NCBI RefSeq assembly: GCF_001612785.1 | Contig: NZ_BDBC01000011.1 | Coordinates: forward strand, 44,014-108,013 | Reading direction: 5' to 3' | DNA length: 64,000 bases | From: Nocardia beijingensis NBRC 16342 | GTDB lineage: Bacteria > Actinomycetota > Actinomycetes > Mycobacteriales > Mycobacteriaceae | In this document: positions 1 through 8,455 of the stretch, piece by piece | How positions within the stretch are numbered: the stretch's first letter is position 1 | Layout: every line of letters begins with the position of its first letter | Notes under the pieces: model-generated | Seen by the model: the letters and a program-made list of their open reading frames with translations, nothing else | Database searches by the model: none | What the model was told of the DNA's origin: nothing | Program-made: the position numbers and the translations under genes

Positions 1-1701
1 GATGATCTTCGAATCGGCGCCGATCGCCTTGGAGAAGACGATGTTGCGCTCGGTGTAGGTCACCGCGAAAGCCAAGCGGTTGAGCCAGTTGCCGATCGGG
101 ACGCCGCCCGCGCCGGTGTAGGTGTACGTGGTGGTGTCGGTGTCGTACTCGCGCGGCTGGGCGCCGCCGCCGACGATGGCGTAGTCCGGGCTCGCATGGC
201 CGATCACCTCGCCGAAGTAGACGCGCGGCTGATCCACTCGGATCACCTGGTGGCCGGAGGCTTGGGAGGCGATGTCGCCGACCGCGTAGATCGGGTATCC
301 GCTGTTGCTGCTCGCCGCGTCGCCCGCCGCCTCGCGGACCGCGGCGTTCACCCGGTTGGCCGGTGCGGCCACGAACCCGTTGCCGTGCGTGTAGACGGTG
401 TGCCGATTGACCCAATGGCGCTGGTTGCCGCTCAGCGCGCTCGGGGTGAGCTCGCGCGCCGCCACCACGTAGTCGCGCAGTTGCCCACCGACCCGGTAGC
501 GATCCAAGTCCAGATGCGGGGGGAAACTGTAGAAGTTCTTCAGCTGTTGCTGCTGGGTGAACGTCCGGGACAACACGTTCGGGTCCAGCAAGCGGACGTC
601 GGCGATCGTGGTGACGTCGGCGGGGACCTCGGGCGGCGGCTTGCTGCCGACGCCGGAATACGGCTGGTATTCGACCCGGTCGCCGCCGATCCCGTACGCC
701 TGCCGGGTGGCCGCGATATTGCGTTGGATGTAGACCCGCTCCATGTCTGCGGCGTTCGGACGGACGGAGAACTGCTCGACGGCCAACGGCCAGACGGCTC
801 CCACGAGGATCGACGACAACAGCAGCAGCGCCGCCGCCATCGCCGGAATCCGCAGATCCCGCACGACGATGGCGGCGAACACCGCCGCGGCGCAGATCAG
901 GGCGATCGCGAAGAGAATCAGCCGGGCGGGAAGCACCGCGTTGATGTCGGTGTAGCCGGGGCCCGCGAACGTGGGCTCCTTGCTGTCACTCGACAGCAGG
1001 GAATATCGGTCGAGCCAATAGGCGACAGCCTTCAGGAGGATGAATGCCCCGGCCAGTATCCCGAGCTGGACGCGGGCCGCGCGCGTCAGGCCGCCCGCCT
1101 TTCCGGACAGCCGCAGCCCGCCCAGCAGGTAGTGCGTGGCCAGGTTCGCGAGGAAGGCGAGGACCACGGCGATGAACAGCCAGTTGACGACGAAACGGTA
1201 GAAGGGCAGGTCGAAGACGAAGAAGCCGACGTCGTGCCCGAATTGCGGATCGGACACGCCGAAGGACCCGCCGTGGAGGAACAGTTGGACCGTCCTCCAA
1301 TTCGACTGCGCGGCGAGGCCGCAGACCAGCCCCACCGTGGCGGCGACCCCCAGACCGAACCGCACCGGATGCCGCAGCACCGTCGTCCGATACGGCCGGA
1401 GACTGTCTTCTTCCGCGGACTCGGGAAAGAAGAGCGGGCGGAACCTGAAGGCCAGCCACATCACCGTGAAAAGGACGCCGCCGATGGCGAGCGTGATCAC
1501 GGCGAACAGCGTGAGCCGGGTGAACAGCACGGTGAGCCAGACCCCACGGAAGCCGACCTCACCGAACCACAGCCAGCTGACGTAGGTCCTGACCATCCGG
1601 GGCACGACCAGCAACGACACGACGAATACCGTGGCGGCGACCACCAGCACCCGGGTGCTGCGATGCAACCGCCGCGGGCCGGGGCCGACGCGCGCGCTCA
1701 T
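1..1701 (-). CDS. UPF0182 family large membrane protein (3' end beyond window)
   Basis: The reading frame is open from the ATG at 1701 to the window edge (567 codons), so the C-terminal part is missing; family members are close to 1000 residues. An N-terminal block of about seven hydrophobic helices, beginning around residue 13, is followed by a soluble region with the motifs YSFPPHLDLDRY and VNRHTVYTHGNGF typical of UPF0182 (COG1615). A GGGAG ribosome site sits 6 bases before the ATG. The family is common in actinobacteria and its function is unknown; it probably acts in the cytoplasmic membrane. No pathway link to its neighbours is visible. Confidence 0.9.
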   Translation of the reverse strand, partial: MSARVGPGPRRLHRSTRVLVVAATVFVVSLLVVPRMVRTYVSWLWFGEVGFRGVWLTVLFTRLTLFAVITLAIGGVLFTVMWLAFRFRPLFFPESAEEDSLRPYRTTVLRHPVRFGLGVAATVGLVCGLAAQSNWRTVQLFLHGGSFGVSDPQFGHDVGFFVFDLPFYRFVVNWLFIAVVLAFLANLATHYLLGGLRLSGKAGGLTRAARVQLGILAGAFILLKAVAYWLDRYSLLSSDSKEPTFAGPGYTDINAVLPARLILFAIALICAAAVFAAIVVRDLRIPAMAAALLLLSSILVGAVWPLAVEQFSVRPNAADMERVYIQRNIAATRQAYGIGGDRVEYQPYSGVGSKPPPEVPADVTTIADVRLLDPNVLSRTFTQQQQLKNFYSFPPHLDLDRYRVGGQLRDYVVAARELTPSALSGNQRHWVNRHTVYTHGNGFVAAPANRVNAAVREAAGDAASSNSGYPIYAVGDIASQASGHQVIRVDQPRVYFGEVIGHASPDYAIVGGGAQPREYDTDTTTYTYTGAGGVPIGNWLNRLAFAVTYTERNIVFSKAIGADSKII

Positions 1702-1924
1702 CTTGCACTCCCGTGGCTACCGCCCGGCACAACGGTGGACGGCCGAGGCGGAACCAAGCTCGATACTACCGGGGTGGTCGACGCGTCGAGGAGCGCTCGA
1801 TCGGCTCCGCGGCTGCACCGGATGATCGGGAGGTCGCTGCGTCTACCGGCACGCCCGACCTCACCGATCTGGCATCGGAGCAGCGCGCCGCACTCGGCAG
1901 CGGCGCCGACTTCCGGACCCCGCT

Positions 1925-3223
1925 TCAGTGAGCTACGGCGGGCACCCCGATGACCGACGCGTTCTCGGCGGGGGTCGACGCCCGGTGCAGGCCGCGGCGG
2001 TCATAGGCGTAAGTCGCGGTCGCACCGAGCAGCAGGCCGATGCCGAGGCCGAGCACCGTCATCCACAAGCCTTGGCCGAAACCGGCTTCGGCGTGGGCGT
2101 CGAAGAACAGGATGGCGCGCACGGCGAGGTAGATCTGATGCATCGGCTCGAAGGCGGCCAGATTCGCGATATAGGCGGGCGTCGCCTCCAGGGGAACGGT
2201 CGCGGCCGACGAGGGCAGCCCGAGGACGACGAACAGGATCAGATTGACCAGCAGTCCGGCGGTGCCGAAGGTGGCGAGCACGGCGAGCGCGGTGACACCG
2301 ACCGCGATGATGGCCAGCGTGCCGTAGAGCCACAACAGCAGCGGGTTGTCCAGCGGGACGCTCAAAGCGGTGGCGATCGCGAGGAATATCCCCGACAGAA
2401 CCGGCGCCGCGGTGACGACGACCGCCCATTTCACCAGTAGCGTGCGGAAGCGAGAGATCCCGGTGGCCGGCGGGTGCACGAACCACGGGCCGTATTCGGT
2501 CGGCGTGAAACCGAGCACCGAGTCGACCAGCGTGTGGATGATCATGGCGCCGGTGAAGCCGGCCAGCAGCAGGATCAGGGTGTAGAAGAACGCGACGAGG
2601 CCCTGTCCGGCGCCGTCGTCCATCGGCCGGTAGGGCGCGGTGACGATCTGCACCGGATCGGTGAGCATCAGCCGGGCCGCGCCGCTGGGCTCGACCGGCG
2701 CGCCGGGCCCGGCGGCGAGGGCGGCGTTCACCTGGTCGGTGAGGCTCTTGCCGACGGTCTCGTCCACCTGACGCAACGCGCGGTCGGCGATGCGCTGCAT
2801 GATGCCGGTGGTGTAGGGGCCGATCCGAGGGTTGGTGTGGACCGTGATGACCGGGCGCTCGATCGCACCGGGCACCACGGCGGCGGCTCCGAGTATCGCG
2901 AGCCGCTTGGTGAAGTCGGACGGGATGACGATCGCGCCGTAGACCTCGCCGTCCTGCAACTGCTTGCGCGCTTCGCCGATGCCGACGACCCGCAAGTCGA
3001 TCTTCTCCGCGGGCATACCGGCGACCAGCGCGTCGGTGACCTGGGCTCCGATATCGGCGGGTTTGCCGCCGATCGTGTCGCCGACATCCTGATTCACCAG
3101 AGCGATCGGGAAGTCGTGCAGATTCTTCTCGGTATTGCTGGCGTAGCCGAGGTACATGGTGGCGAGCAGCGCCGCGAAGACCGTCAGCACTGCGATCGGG
3201 GCGGTGAAGGTCCGAGCCGTCAT
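1925..3223 (-). CDS. ABC-2/YhgE-Pip-like membrane export protein
   Basis: The protein has about 432 residues, with one N-terminal membrane helix (APIAVLTVFAALLATMYLG), an extracytoplasmic domain of about 180 residues, and five or six C-terminal helices. This is the layout of YhgE/Pip and DUF3533-type ABC-2 permease relatives, which are usually linked to export or drug tolerance. A GTG 18 bases upstream (3241) is also possible, but it lies inside the operator, so the ATG at 3223 is preferred. The gene is divergent from a TetR regulator and shares a region with two palindromic operators, so it is probably repressed by that regulator. The substrate is unknown and no partner ATPase gene is adjacent. 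Confidence 0.8.
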   Translation of the reverse strand: MTARTFTAPIAVLTVFAALLATMYLGYASNTEKNLHDFPIALVNQDVGDTIGGKPADIGAQVTDALVAGMPAEKIDLRVVGIGEARKQLQDGEVYGAIVIPSDFTKRLAILGAAAVVPGAIERPVITVHTNPRIGPYTTGIMQRIADRALRQVDETVGKSLTDQVNAALAAGPGAPVEPSGAARLMLTDPVQIVTAPYRPMDDGAGQGLVAFFYTLILLLAGFTGAMIIHTLVDSVLGFTPTEYGPWFVHPPATGISRFRTLLVKWAVVVTAAPVLSGIFLAIATALSVPLDNPLLLWLYGTLAIIAVGVTALAVLATFGTAGLLVNLILFVVLGLPSSAATVPLEATPAYIANLAAFEPMHQIYLAVRAILFFDAHAEAGFGQGLWMTVLGLGIGLLLGATATYAYDRRGLHRASTPAENASVIGVPAVAH

Positions 3224-3232
3224 GCGAGTCAA

Positions 3233-3267
3233 TGTAGTCACCGACTACAAAGTAGGCAATGCCTACA
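3233..3267. promoter_or_regulatory. Two tandem TetR-type operators
   Basis: Two 17-bp inverted repeats lie side by side: TGTAGTCACCGACTACA at 3233-3249 and AGTAGGCAATGCCTACA at 3251-3267. They share the core GTAG-N-C-NNN-G-N-CTAC, with centres 18 bp apart. They occupy the short divergent promoter between the export protein and the TetR gene, so they are probable binding sites for that TetR protein, repressing both genes. Confidence 0.75.
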
Positions 3268-3288
3268 TTTTGTTATCCTGCATACACC

Positions 3289-3888
3289 ATGCCGATCACC
3301 AGAAGCCGGTCCTACCACCACGGCGACCTGCGCGCCGAGTTGCTCCAGCGGGCCGAGGCGACGCTGCGCGAATCCGGCGTCGACGGCTTGTCGCTGCGCG
3401 GGCTGGCCCGTGACGTCGGAGTCAGTCACGCCGCTCCGACCCGGCATTTCAAGGACAAGCAGGCACTGCTGGACGCCTTGGCGGTATCCGGATTCCAGCG
3501 TCTGGCCGCAGCCCTGGAGCAGACCGCCGCCGCGAATTCGGCTCACGGGCACATCCGAGCCCTGGCGCGCACTTATCTACGTTTCGCGACCGAGAATTCG
3601 GCGCTCGTCGCGCTCATGTTCGCGCGCAGGCACAGCCCCGCCGCGGGCGACGCGATGTCGCAGGCCGTGGACGCGGCATTCGCCACGCCGGTCGCGCTGA
3701 TCGTGGAAGCGCAGCGACACGGAGAAGTGATCGATGGCGACCCGCGGCGCATCGCGCTGTCCGCGGTCGCGGCGCTGCAAGGTCTGGCCACCTTCGTCGG
3801 CTCGGGTGTGATCGCCGCCGAGACCGCCGACGAATTGCTGGACGAGACGACCACGCACATGATCGAAGGCCTGCGACCGAGACCGTGA
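3289..3888 (+). CDS. TetR/AcrR family transcriptional regulator
   Basis: The protein has 199 residues. The N-terminal helix-turn-helix starts with SYHHGDLRAELL and continues through GLSLRGLARDVGVSHAAPTRHFKDKQALL, the signature of TetR members with a WHG/TetR_C_13 ligand domain. The ATG at 3289 is chosen over an in-frame ATG at 3259 because the latter falls inside the second operator and adds non-homologous residues. It is divergent from the export-type membrane protein and probably represses that gene and itself. The ligand is unknown. Confidence 0.9.
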   Translation: MPITRSRSYHHGDLRAELLQRAEATLRESGVDGLSLRGLARDVGVSHAAPTRHFKDKQALLDALAVSGFQRLAAALEQTAAANSAHGHIRALARTYLRFATENSALVALMFARRHSPAAGDAMSQAVDAAFATPVALIVEAQRHGEVIDGDPRRIALSAVAALQGLATFVGSGVIAAETADELLDETTTHMIEGLRPRP

Positions 3889-3993
3889 TCCACCGGCACC
3901 AGCGGCCGACGCCGTTCGACCGATGGAATTCGCCCGTGACGGCGGCACCTCCGCCCCGGCTCGGTCGACCAGCGTGGCGTCCCAGGCTGCCGG

Positions 3994-4140
3994 TCAGTAG
4001 GCGATGAACAGGATCTCGTCCCGTGAGTAGTCGTGGCCGGGATGATTCTCGGCCAGATGGGCTTGCGTCTTGGCCACGAGATCGTCCTCGTCGGTTCCGA
4101 CGATGAATTCTCCGCAGGGGCAGTTCAGCTTTCGCTTCAT
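3994..4140 (-). CDS. DUF1059 family small protein
   Basis: This 48-residue protein starts MKRKLNCPCGEF and carries a CxC pair, then QAHLAENHPGHDYSRDEI with two His residues. It matches the short DUF1059 family, whose function is unknown and whose Cys/His pattern may bind a metal. A very strong GAGGAGGAAGG ribosome site precedes the ATG at 4140. It stands alone just downstream of the hsaC operon. Confidence 0.8.
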   Translation of the reverse strand: MKRKLNCPCGEFIVGTDEDDLVAKTQAHLAENHPGHDYSRDEILFIAY

Positions 4141-4222
4141 CAGTCCTTCCTCCTCGATCCGACAGTCTATGCACAGCGCGGTGATCGAGCGCGAGGCGCG
4201 GCTGACGCGCGGGGCCGCGGGC

Positions 4223-5110
4223 TCAGCCACGTGACCATTCGTGGCCCCAGTAGCTGTCGGCGGTGATCTCCTCCGCGCTGTAGGTGGATTCGTCGACCAG
4301 CACACCGTCGGTGCCGTATTCCAGATCCCAGCCCCCGGGAGTGCGGACGTAGAAGGAGATCATCTTGTCGTTGGTGTGCCTGCCGAGCGTCGACGACAAC
4401 GGGTAGCCCGCCCGCATCACGCGGTCGAGCGCGCGCCCGACGGCGTCGAGTTCGTCGACTTCCACCATGATGTGCACCAGGCCGGGCCCGTCGGGCCGGG
4501 TGCCCGGGATCAGGGCGAGGCTGTGGTGGCGCTGGTTGACACCGAGGAAACGCACGCGCACCGGCCCCACACCGGGCGGGGTGGGCACCCGGAACGAGCC
4601 GCGCGGCAGGAATCCGAGCACCTCGCAGTAGAAACGGTTGGCCTCCTCGAGGTCGGGCACCGGCAGCACGACGTGGCCCAGGCCCAAACCAGCGGTGACG
4701 AAACGGTTTCCATGCGCGGTGACGACCGGGCTGTGATCGAGCACCGCGCCGTGGAAGACCTCGACGGTGAACCCGCCGGGGTCGGTGAAGCTGAAGGCAT
4801 CTTCCACGCGCAGCGCGTCGAGATGATCCTGCGCGAGCGTCGTGACCGCCACGCCCGCCCGCTCGAGCGCGTCCCGCAACCGGGCCAGCGCGCGATAGTC
4901 GCGTACCTCCCACCCGACGGCGAGCACGCGGTCGCGTTCCCCCGGAACGAGTTCCAAGCGATACGCGTGCTCGTCCATGCGCAGGTACAGACTGTCCGGA
5001 TTCGGCCCGGTGGCCTGCGCGAAACCCATCACGTCGAAGGCGAAGGCGCGCCAGGCCGCCACGTCGGCGATGGCGACTCGGACGTAGCCGAGCGAGGCGA
5101 TGTCAGCCAT
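4223..5110 (-). CDS. hsaC: Extradiol dioxygenase HsaC (3,4-DHSA 4,5-dioxygenase)
   Basis: HsaC is an iron(II) type I extradiol dioxygenase that meta-cleaves the catechol ring of 3,4-DHSA made by HsaAB during steroid A/B-ring breakdown. The 295 residues form two vicinal-oxygen-chelate modules. The expected metal ligands are visible at His146 (LGHVVLPV), His213 (GLVHIMVEV) and Glu264 (WDLEYGTDG), with active-site His195/196 and Tyr254. Length and spacing match mycobacterial HsaC. It is the last gene of the hsaB-kshA-orf-kshB-hsaC operon and starts 16 bases after kshB. The related BphC (dihydroxybiphenyl) activity is the alternative, but the context favours steroids. Confidence 0.92.
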   Translation of the reverse strand: MADIASLGYVRVAIADVAAWRAFAFDVMGFAQATGPNPDSLYLRMDEHAYRLELVPGERDRVLAVGWEVRDYRALARLRDALERAGVAVTTLAQDHLDALRVEDAFSFTDPGGFTVEVFHGAVLDHSPVVTAHGNRFVTAGLGLGHVVLPVPDLEEANRFYCEVLGFLPRGSFRVPTPPGVGPVRVRFLGVNQRHHSLALIPGTRPDGPGLVHIMVEVDELDAVGRALDRVMRAGYPLSSTLGRHTNDKMISFYVRTPGGWDLEYGTDGVLVDESTYSAEEITADSYWGHEWSRG

Positions 5111-5126
5111 TGATTCGTCGTACTCC

Positions 5127-6212
5127 TCAGGAATAGGTGACTTGCACCGTGTCGGTGACCGGGACCGCCTGGCAGGCCAGTACGTATCCCTCGGCCAGAT
5201 CGGCGTCGTCAAGGACTTCGTTGTGCCGCATCTCCACCTGCCCGGACACGACCCGGCAGGTACAGGCGCTGCATGCGCCCTCGCGGCAGGAATAGGGCGC
5301 TTCCAGCCCGTTGGCCAGCAGCACGTCGAGCAGGACCTCGCCGCGCGGCCACGGAAGGACGCGCGTCTCGCCGTCGAGTTCGACCTCGACCGCGGCGCGG
5401 TCACCGGAGTCGACGACCTCGGACCGGCCGGTCTCGAACGGATCGCCGCCGAGCGACACGAACTTCTCCACGTGCACGCGCTTGCGGTCCGCGCCGAGCC
5501 CGAGCAGCGCCGCGGAGACGGCGTCCATGAAGGGGGCGGGGCCGCACACGAACGCCTCGCGCTCGCGCCACGGTCCGGCCAGCGCCGCGAGCTGCGCGCG
5601 GGACGGCAGCCCTTGCACGCTCTCCAGCCAGTGCACCACGACCAGACGGCCCGGATGCCGGGCGGCCAGATCGGCGAGTTCGGCGGCGAAGATCACCGAC
5701 CGTTCGTCGCGGTTGGCATAGATCAGCGCGCAGTGCCCTGATCCCGACGCCAGCACCGATTTCAGGATCGACAGCACCGGGGTGATGCCGCTGCCCGCGG
5801 CGAACAACAGCACATCGTCCTCGAGCGCCGCGGGCGTGAAGACACCCGCGGGCGGCAGCGCGTCGAGGACCATGCCCGCGACGGCGTTGTCGCACAACCA
5901 ATTCGATGCGTAACCGTCGGGCGTTCGCTTGACCGTGACCTTCAGCGGCCCTTCCTCGTGCGGCGCGCTCGACAACGAGTAGCACCGGCTCACCGAGCCG
6001 GTCAGCTCGCTCGGAATCCGCAAGGTCAGGAACTGGCCGGGGCGGTAGTCGATCGGATCCCGCTCCGCGACGGGACTCAACTCCAGCGATACCGCGTCGT
6101 CGGTCTCCCGGATCACCCGCGCCACGCGCAGGGTGAGGGGTGCGCCGGGGTGGCTGCCGGTGCCGCCGGACATCCCGGTCTCCGGCGGCGCGGCGGCTCG
6201 GGACGGATGCAC
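5127..6212 (-). CDS. kshB: 3-ketosteroid 9-alpha-monooxygenase reductase KshB
   Basis: KshB passes electrons from NADH through FAD and a [2Fe-2S] centre to the KshA oxygenase. Domains in order are the FAD-binding barrel (RPGQFLTLRIP, RCYSLSSAPHE), the NAD domain (FAAGSGITPVLSILK, FVCGPAPFMD) and a C-terminal plant-type ferredoxin (YSCREGACSACTC plus a later Cys in LACQA). The GTG at 6212 gives 361 residues, close to known KshB, and has an AAGAGGAGA ribosome site; longer starts would add unrelated sequence and overlap the upstream small gene. It lies between that small gene and hsaC. Related phenol or benzoate reductases are possible but unlikely beside kshA. Confidence 0.92.
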   Translation of the reverse strand: MHPSRAAAPPETGMSGGTGSHPGAPLTLRVARVIRETDDAVSLELSPVAERDPIDYRPGQFLTLRIPSELTGSVSRCYSLSSAPHEEGPLKVTVKRTPDGYASNWLCDNAVAGMVLDALPPAGVFTPAALEDDVLLFAAGSGITPVLSILKSVLASGSGHCALIYANRDERSVIFAAELADLAARHPGRLVVVHWLESVQGLPSRAQLAALAGPWREREAFVCGPAPFMDAVSAALLGLGADRKRVHVEKFVSLGGDPFETGRSEVVDSGDRAAVEVELDGETRVLPWPRGEVLLDVLLANGLEAPYSCREGACSACTCRVVSGQVEMRHNEVLDDADLAEGYVLACQAVPVTDTVQVTYS

Positions 6213-6256
6213 TTTCGCGTCTCCTCTTCGATCGTCGACGGCCGTCACGTTCGGGC

Positions 6257-6484
6257 TCACGGCACGTCCCCGTCTCGGGTGCTGACCTCCACGAGTCCGT
6301 CCGCGACGGCGGCATCGATGCTGTCGCGCAGCGCGGCGCAGGTTCGCACCCGCGCGCTGTCCGCCCCGGCGAACTCGGCGCACGCCGCGACCGCGCTCGC
6401 GTTCCACTGCACGCTGGTGTGCTGCGGACTGAACTTCTCGACCAGCACGCACGTCGCGCAGGTACGGCAGGTGACCCGTTCCAT
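6257..6484 (-). CDS. Small Cys-rich protein between kshA and kshB
   Basis: This is a 75-residue protein of unknown family. Cysteines lie at 6, 9 and 12 (a CxxCxxC cluster in MERVTCRTCATCVLVEK) and at 35 and 49. The CxxCxxC start suggests metal or Fe-S binding, but no complete ferredoxin motif is present. It begins 4 bases after the kshA stop and ends 44 bases before the chosen kshB start, so it must be co-transcribed with both oxygenase components. A role in KshAB electron transfer, assembly or redox sensing is an inference. Confidence 0.75.
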   Translation of the reverse strand: MERVTCRTCATCVLVEKFSPQHTSVQWNASAVAACAEFAGADSARVRTCAALRDSIDAAVADGLVEVSTRDGDVP

Positions 6485-6488
6485 CCGC

Positions 6489-7631
6489 TCAGGCTCCGGC
6501 GCCTGCGCGCTGCCCGGCGAGGTTCTCCGCGACCTCCGCCTCCCATGCCGTGACCGCCCTGGTGGTGTCCACTTCGAACTCGAAGCGATCGGTCATCTTC
6601 GGGTCGATGTCGGCCACGTCGGTGTAGAACTGCTCGTACCAGCGCCGCAGCTGGTAGACGGGCCCGTCCTCCTCGCACAGCAGCGGGTTGTCGATGCGGG
6701 TCTTGCGCTGCCAGATCGCGGCGTCCTGTTCGAAGCCGCGGCCGAGTCCACCGGCGAACTTCGCCGCGATCTCCTCGGCCTGCTCCGCGGGCACGCCGTG
6801 CGGCTTCTTCACGATCGCGCCGTACTGCAGCACGAACTTCGTGGGCGACACCGGGTAGTGGCAGTTGATGAGGATGCCCTCGACCGTCAGGCCCGCGCTC
6901 TCGCTGCGCAGGTGATCGATCATGTAGGACGGGCCGTAGTAGGACGCGTCGGAGTGCAGGACGTTCTTGCCGCCCAAGGCTTTAGCGGTCTCCCCCATCA
7001 TGTCCTCGCGCGACACCGAGGTCATGTACTGGCTGGCGACGTGTCCTTCGAAGACGTTCTTGAAATAGGTGGGGAATCCGAAGTGCACGTAGAAGAAGTG
7101 CGCCATGTCCACCACGTTGTCGATGACCTCGCGGCAGTTCGCGCCCTCGATCGTCATGGTGTTCCAGGTCCAGTCGGTCCACTCGTCGCTGAACGCCCCG
7201 TCGATGCGCGGGATGGTGATCTCGTCCGGGGGCCGATTGCCCTCCGGGTCGTTCCACACGAACAGTTGCTTGTTCTGCTCCAACGTCGGCCACGAACGGG
7301 TGCGCGCCCGGGGTGGCACCCGGCGGCCGTACGGGATGCCGGTGCAGCGGCCGTCGCCGCCCCAACGCCAGTCGTGGAAGGGGCAGGCGATGGAGTCGCC
7401 CTTGATCCGGCCGTCACCCAGGTTCCCGCCCATGTGCCTGCAGTAGGCGTCGAGCACATGCAGCTGCCCGCCCGCACCGGCGAAAACCACCAGCTCGGTG
7501 CCGAAGATCTCGACGGTGTGCGGTTTCCCGTCACGGAAGTCCCGCGCCAGGCCCAGGCAGTGCCAGCCGCGCGCGTAGCGGGCGGGCGGAGCGCCCGCGT
7601 CGATCACTCGGACCTCGGTGTCGGTAGTCAT
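6489..7631 (-). CDS. kshA: 3-ketosteroid 9-alpha-monooxygenase oxygenase KshA
   Basis: KshA is the Rieske oxygenase that hydroxylates C9 of androstadienedione or similar 3-ketosteroids, which opens ring B after 1,2-dehydrogenation. The 380 residues show a Rieske [2Fe-2S] site, Cys64-x-His66 (AYCRHMGG) and Cys83-x2-His86 (CPFHDWRW), and the mononuclear iron site around Asn172, His178 and His183 (DNVVDMAHFFYVHFG). The ATG at 7631 has a GGAGGAA ribosome site 5 bases upstream and is preferred over a GTG at 7643. It follows hsaB and precedes the small Cys-rich gene and kshB. The family often has several paralogs with different steroid preferences, so the exact substrate is open. Confidence 0.93.
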   Translation of the reverse strand: MTTDTEVRVIDAGAPPARYARGWHCLGLARDFRDGKPHTVEIFGTELVVFAGAGGQLHVLDAYCRHMGGNLGDGRIKGDSIACPFHDWRWGGDGRCTGIPYGRRVPPRARTRSWPTLEQNKQLFVWNDPEGNRPPDEITIPRIDGAFSDEWTDWTWNTMTIEGANCREVIDNVVDMAHFFYVHFGFPTYFKNVFEGHVASQYMTSVSREDMMGETAKALGGKNVLHSDASYYGPSYMIDHLRSESAGLTVEGILINCHYPVSPTKFVLQYGAIVKKPHGVPAEQAEEIAAKFAGGLGRGFEQDAAIWQRKTRIDNPLLCEEDGPVYQLRRWYEQFYTDVADIDPKMTDRFEFEVDTTRAVTAWEAEVAENLAGQRAGAGA

Positions 7632-7666
7632 CGGTTCCTCCACAATTCGCGCACGTTTGTCACCTC

Positions 7667-7684
7667 GATATTTCGGTTCGGCAT
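7667..7684. promoter_or_regulatory. Copy of the island motif upstream of kshA
   Basis: GATATTTCGGTTCGGCAT at 7667-7684 matches the motif found ahead of ribBA and the luciferase-like gene at 15 of 18 positions. It lies 36 bp upstream of the kshA start and its core reads TATTTC-N5-GGCAT. It is a candidate operator or promoter element; no regulator can be assigned from the sequence alone. Confidence 0.5.
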
Positions 7685-7724
7685 CCCGGCGCGGAAATGT
7701 GCAGTCCCACTGGCCGGGAGGCGC

Positions 7725-8231
7725 TCAGGCCTCATCGAGCCGTCCGAACGCGGAGCGGTAGAACAGCAGCGGCGGCGCCTCGCGATGCTCCGACAGCGCG
7801 GTGACGCGCGCGACGACGATGGTGTGGTCACCGCCGTCGACCTCCTGCTCGACCTCGCAATCGAGCCAGGCCATGCTTCCGGCCAGCCGAGGCGAGCCGT
7901 TGGGCGACGGCTCCCAGTCGACCCCCGCGAACTTGTCCGCGCCGCTGCGCGCGAGACGACGGCAGACGTCTTGCTGGTCGTGGGCCAGGATGTTGACACA
8001 GAGCCGGCCCACCGCGCGGATGCGCGGCCACGACGTGGACGTGCGCGCCGGGCAGAAGCAGACCGCGGGCGGCTCCAGCGACAGCGCCGAGAACGACTGG
8101 CAGGTGAAGCCGACCGGCCCGTCCTCCCCCAGCGCGGTGATCACCGTGACGCCGGTGCAGAAGCGACCGAGCACCGCCTTGAAATCGCGCACGTCCAGTG
8201 GCGATCCGTCCATCTCGAGCACCGGTTCCAT
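7725..8231 (-). CDS. hsaB: Flavin reductase HsaB (3-HSA hydroxylase reductase)
   Basis: HsaB reduces flavin with NADH and supplies it to the HsaA oxygenase that hydroxylates 3-HSA. The 168 residues fit the flavin reductase-like FMN-binding fold, with FCTGVTVITA, VGFTCQSFSALSLEPP and the late GDHTIVVARV. A GGAGG site lies 5 bases before the ATG at 8231. It heads the operon with kshA, kshB and hsaC. Its oxygenase partner hsaA is about 6 kb away in a different operon, which is unusual because hsaA and hsaB are generally linked. Confidence 0.88.
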   Translation of the reverse strand: MEPVLEMDGSPLDVRDFKAVLGRFCTGVTVITALGEDGPVGFTCQSFSALSLEPPAVCFCPARTSTSWPRIRAVGRLCVNILAHDQQDVCRRLARSGADKFAGVDWEPSPNGSPRLAGSMAWLDCEVEQEVDGGDHTIVVARVTALSEHREAPPLLFYRSAFGRLDEA

Positions 8232-8239
8232 CGGGCCTC

Positions 8240-8267
8240 CTATTTCTGTCAGGCATATACCTGACAG
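8240..8267. promoter_or_regulatory. Island motif overlapping a perfect inverted repeat ahead of hsaB
   Basis: CTATTTCTGTCAGGCATAT at 8240-8258 resembles the motif at 9931 and 30950 (15 of 19 positions). It overlaps a perfect 8-bp inverted repeat, CTGTCAGG at 8246-8253 and CCTGACAG at 8260-8267, separated by CATATA. It sits directly against the hsaB ribosome site and in the region shared with the divergent IclR gene. It is probably a repressor site for the hsaB-kshA-kshB-hsaC operon. Confidence 0.6.
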
Positions 8268-8322
8268 CTATGACAGCAGTCACCGCCCGATGGGCGTCAA
8301 GATCGGAGTCCGGTCACCGAGA

Positions 8323-8350
8323 TACGGATCCGTAGAACCTACGTAGTTCT
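8323..8350. promoter_or_regulatory. Overlapping palindromes in the hsaB-iclR intergenic region
   Basis: A perfect 12-bp palindrome, TACGGATCCGTA, lies at 8323-8334, directly abutting AGAAC-N7-GTTCT at 8334-8350 with an inner TACGTA. The position, about 105 bp before the IclR start, suits autoregulation by the IclR protein and control of the divergent hsaB operon. Binding is inferred only. Confidence 0.45.
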
Positions 8351-8455
8351 CCCGATTCGTCCCGCCGCCCGACGCGTCAGTGTGATGGGAGACACAAGCG
8401 ATCGAGCGCGTAATGCCTGGTCGACGTAGACCGACTGTGACCGACGGAGGTTCGA

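Noticed and set aside
196..1953. Plus-strand open frame of 585 codons
   Set aside because: It is antisense to the UPF0182 gene, whose motifs are clear on the other strand.
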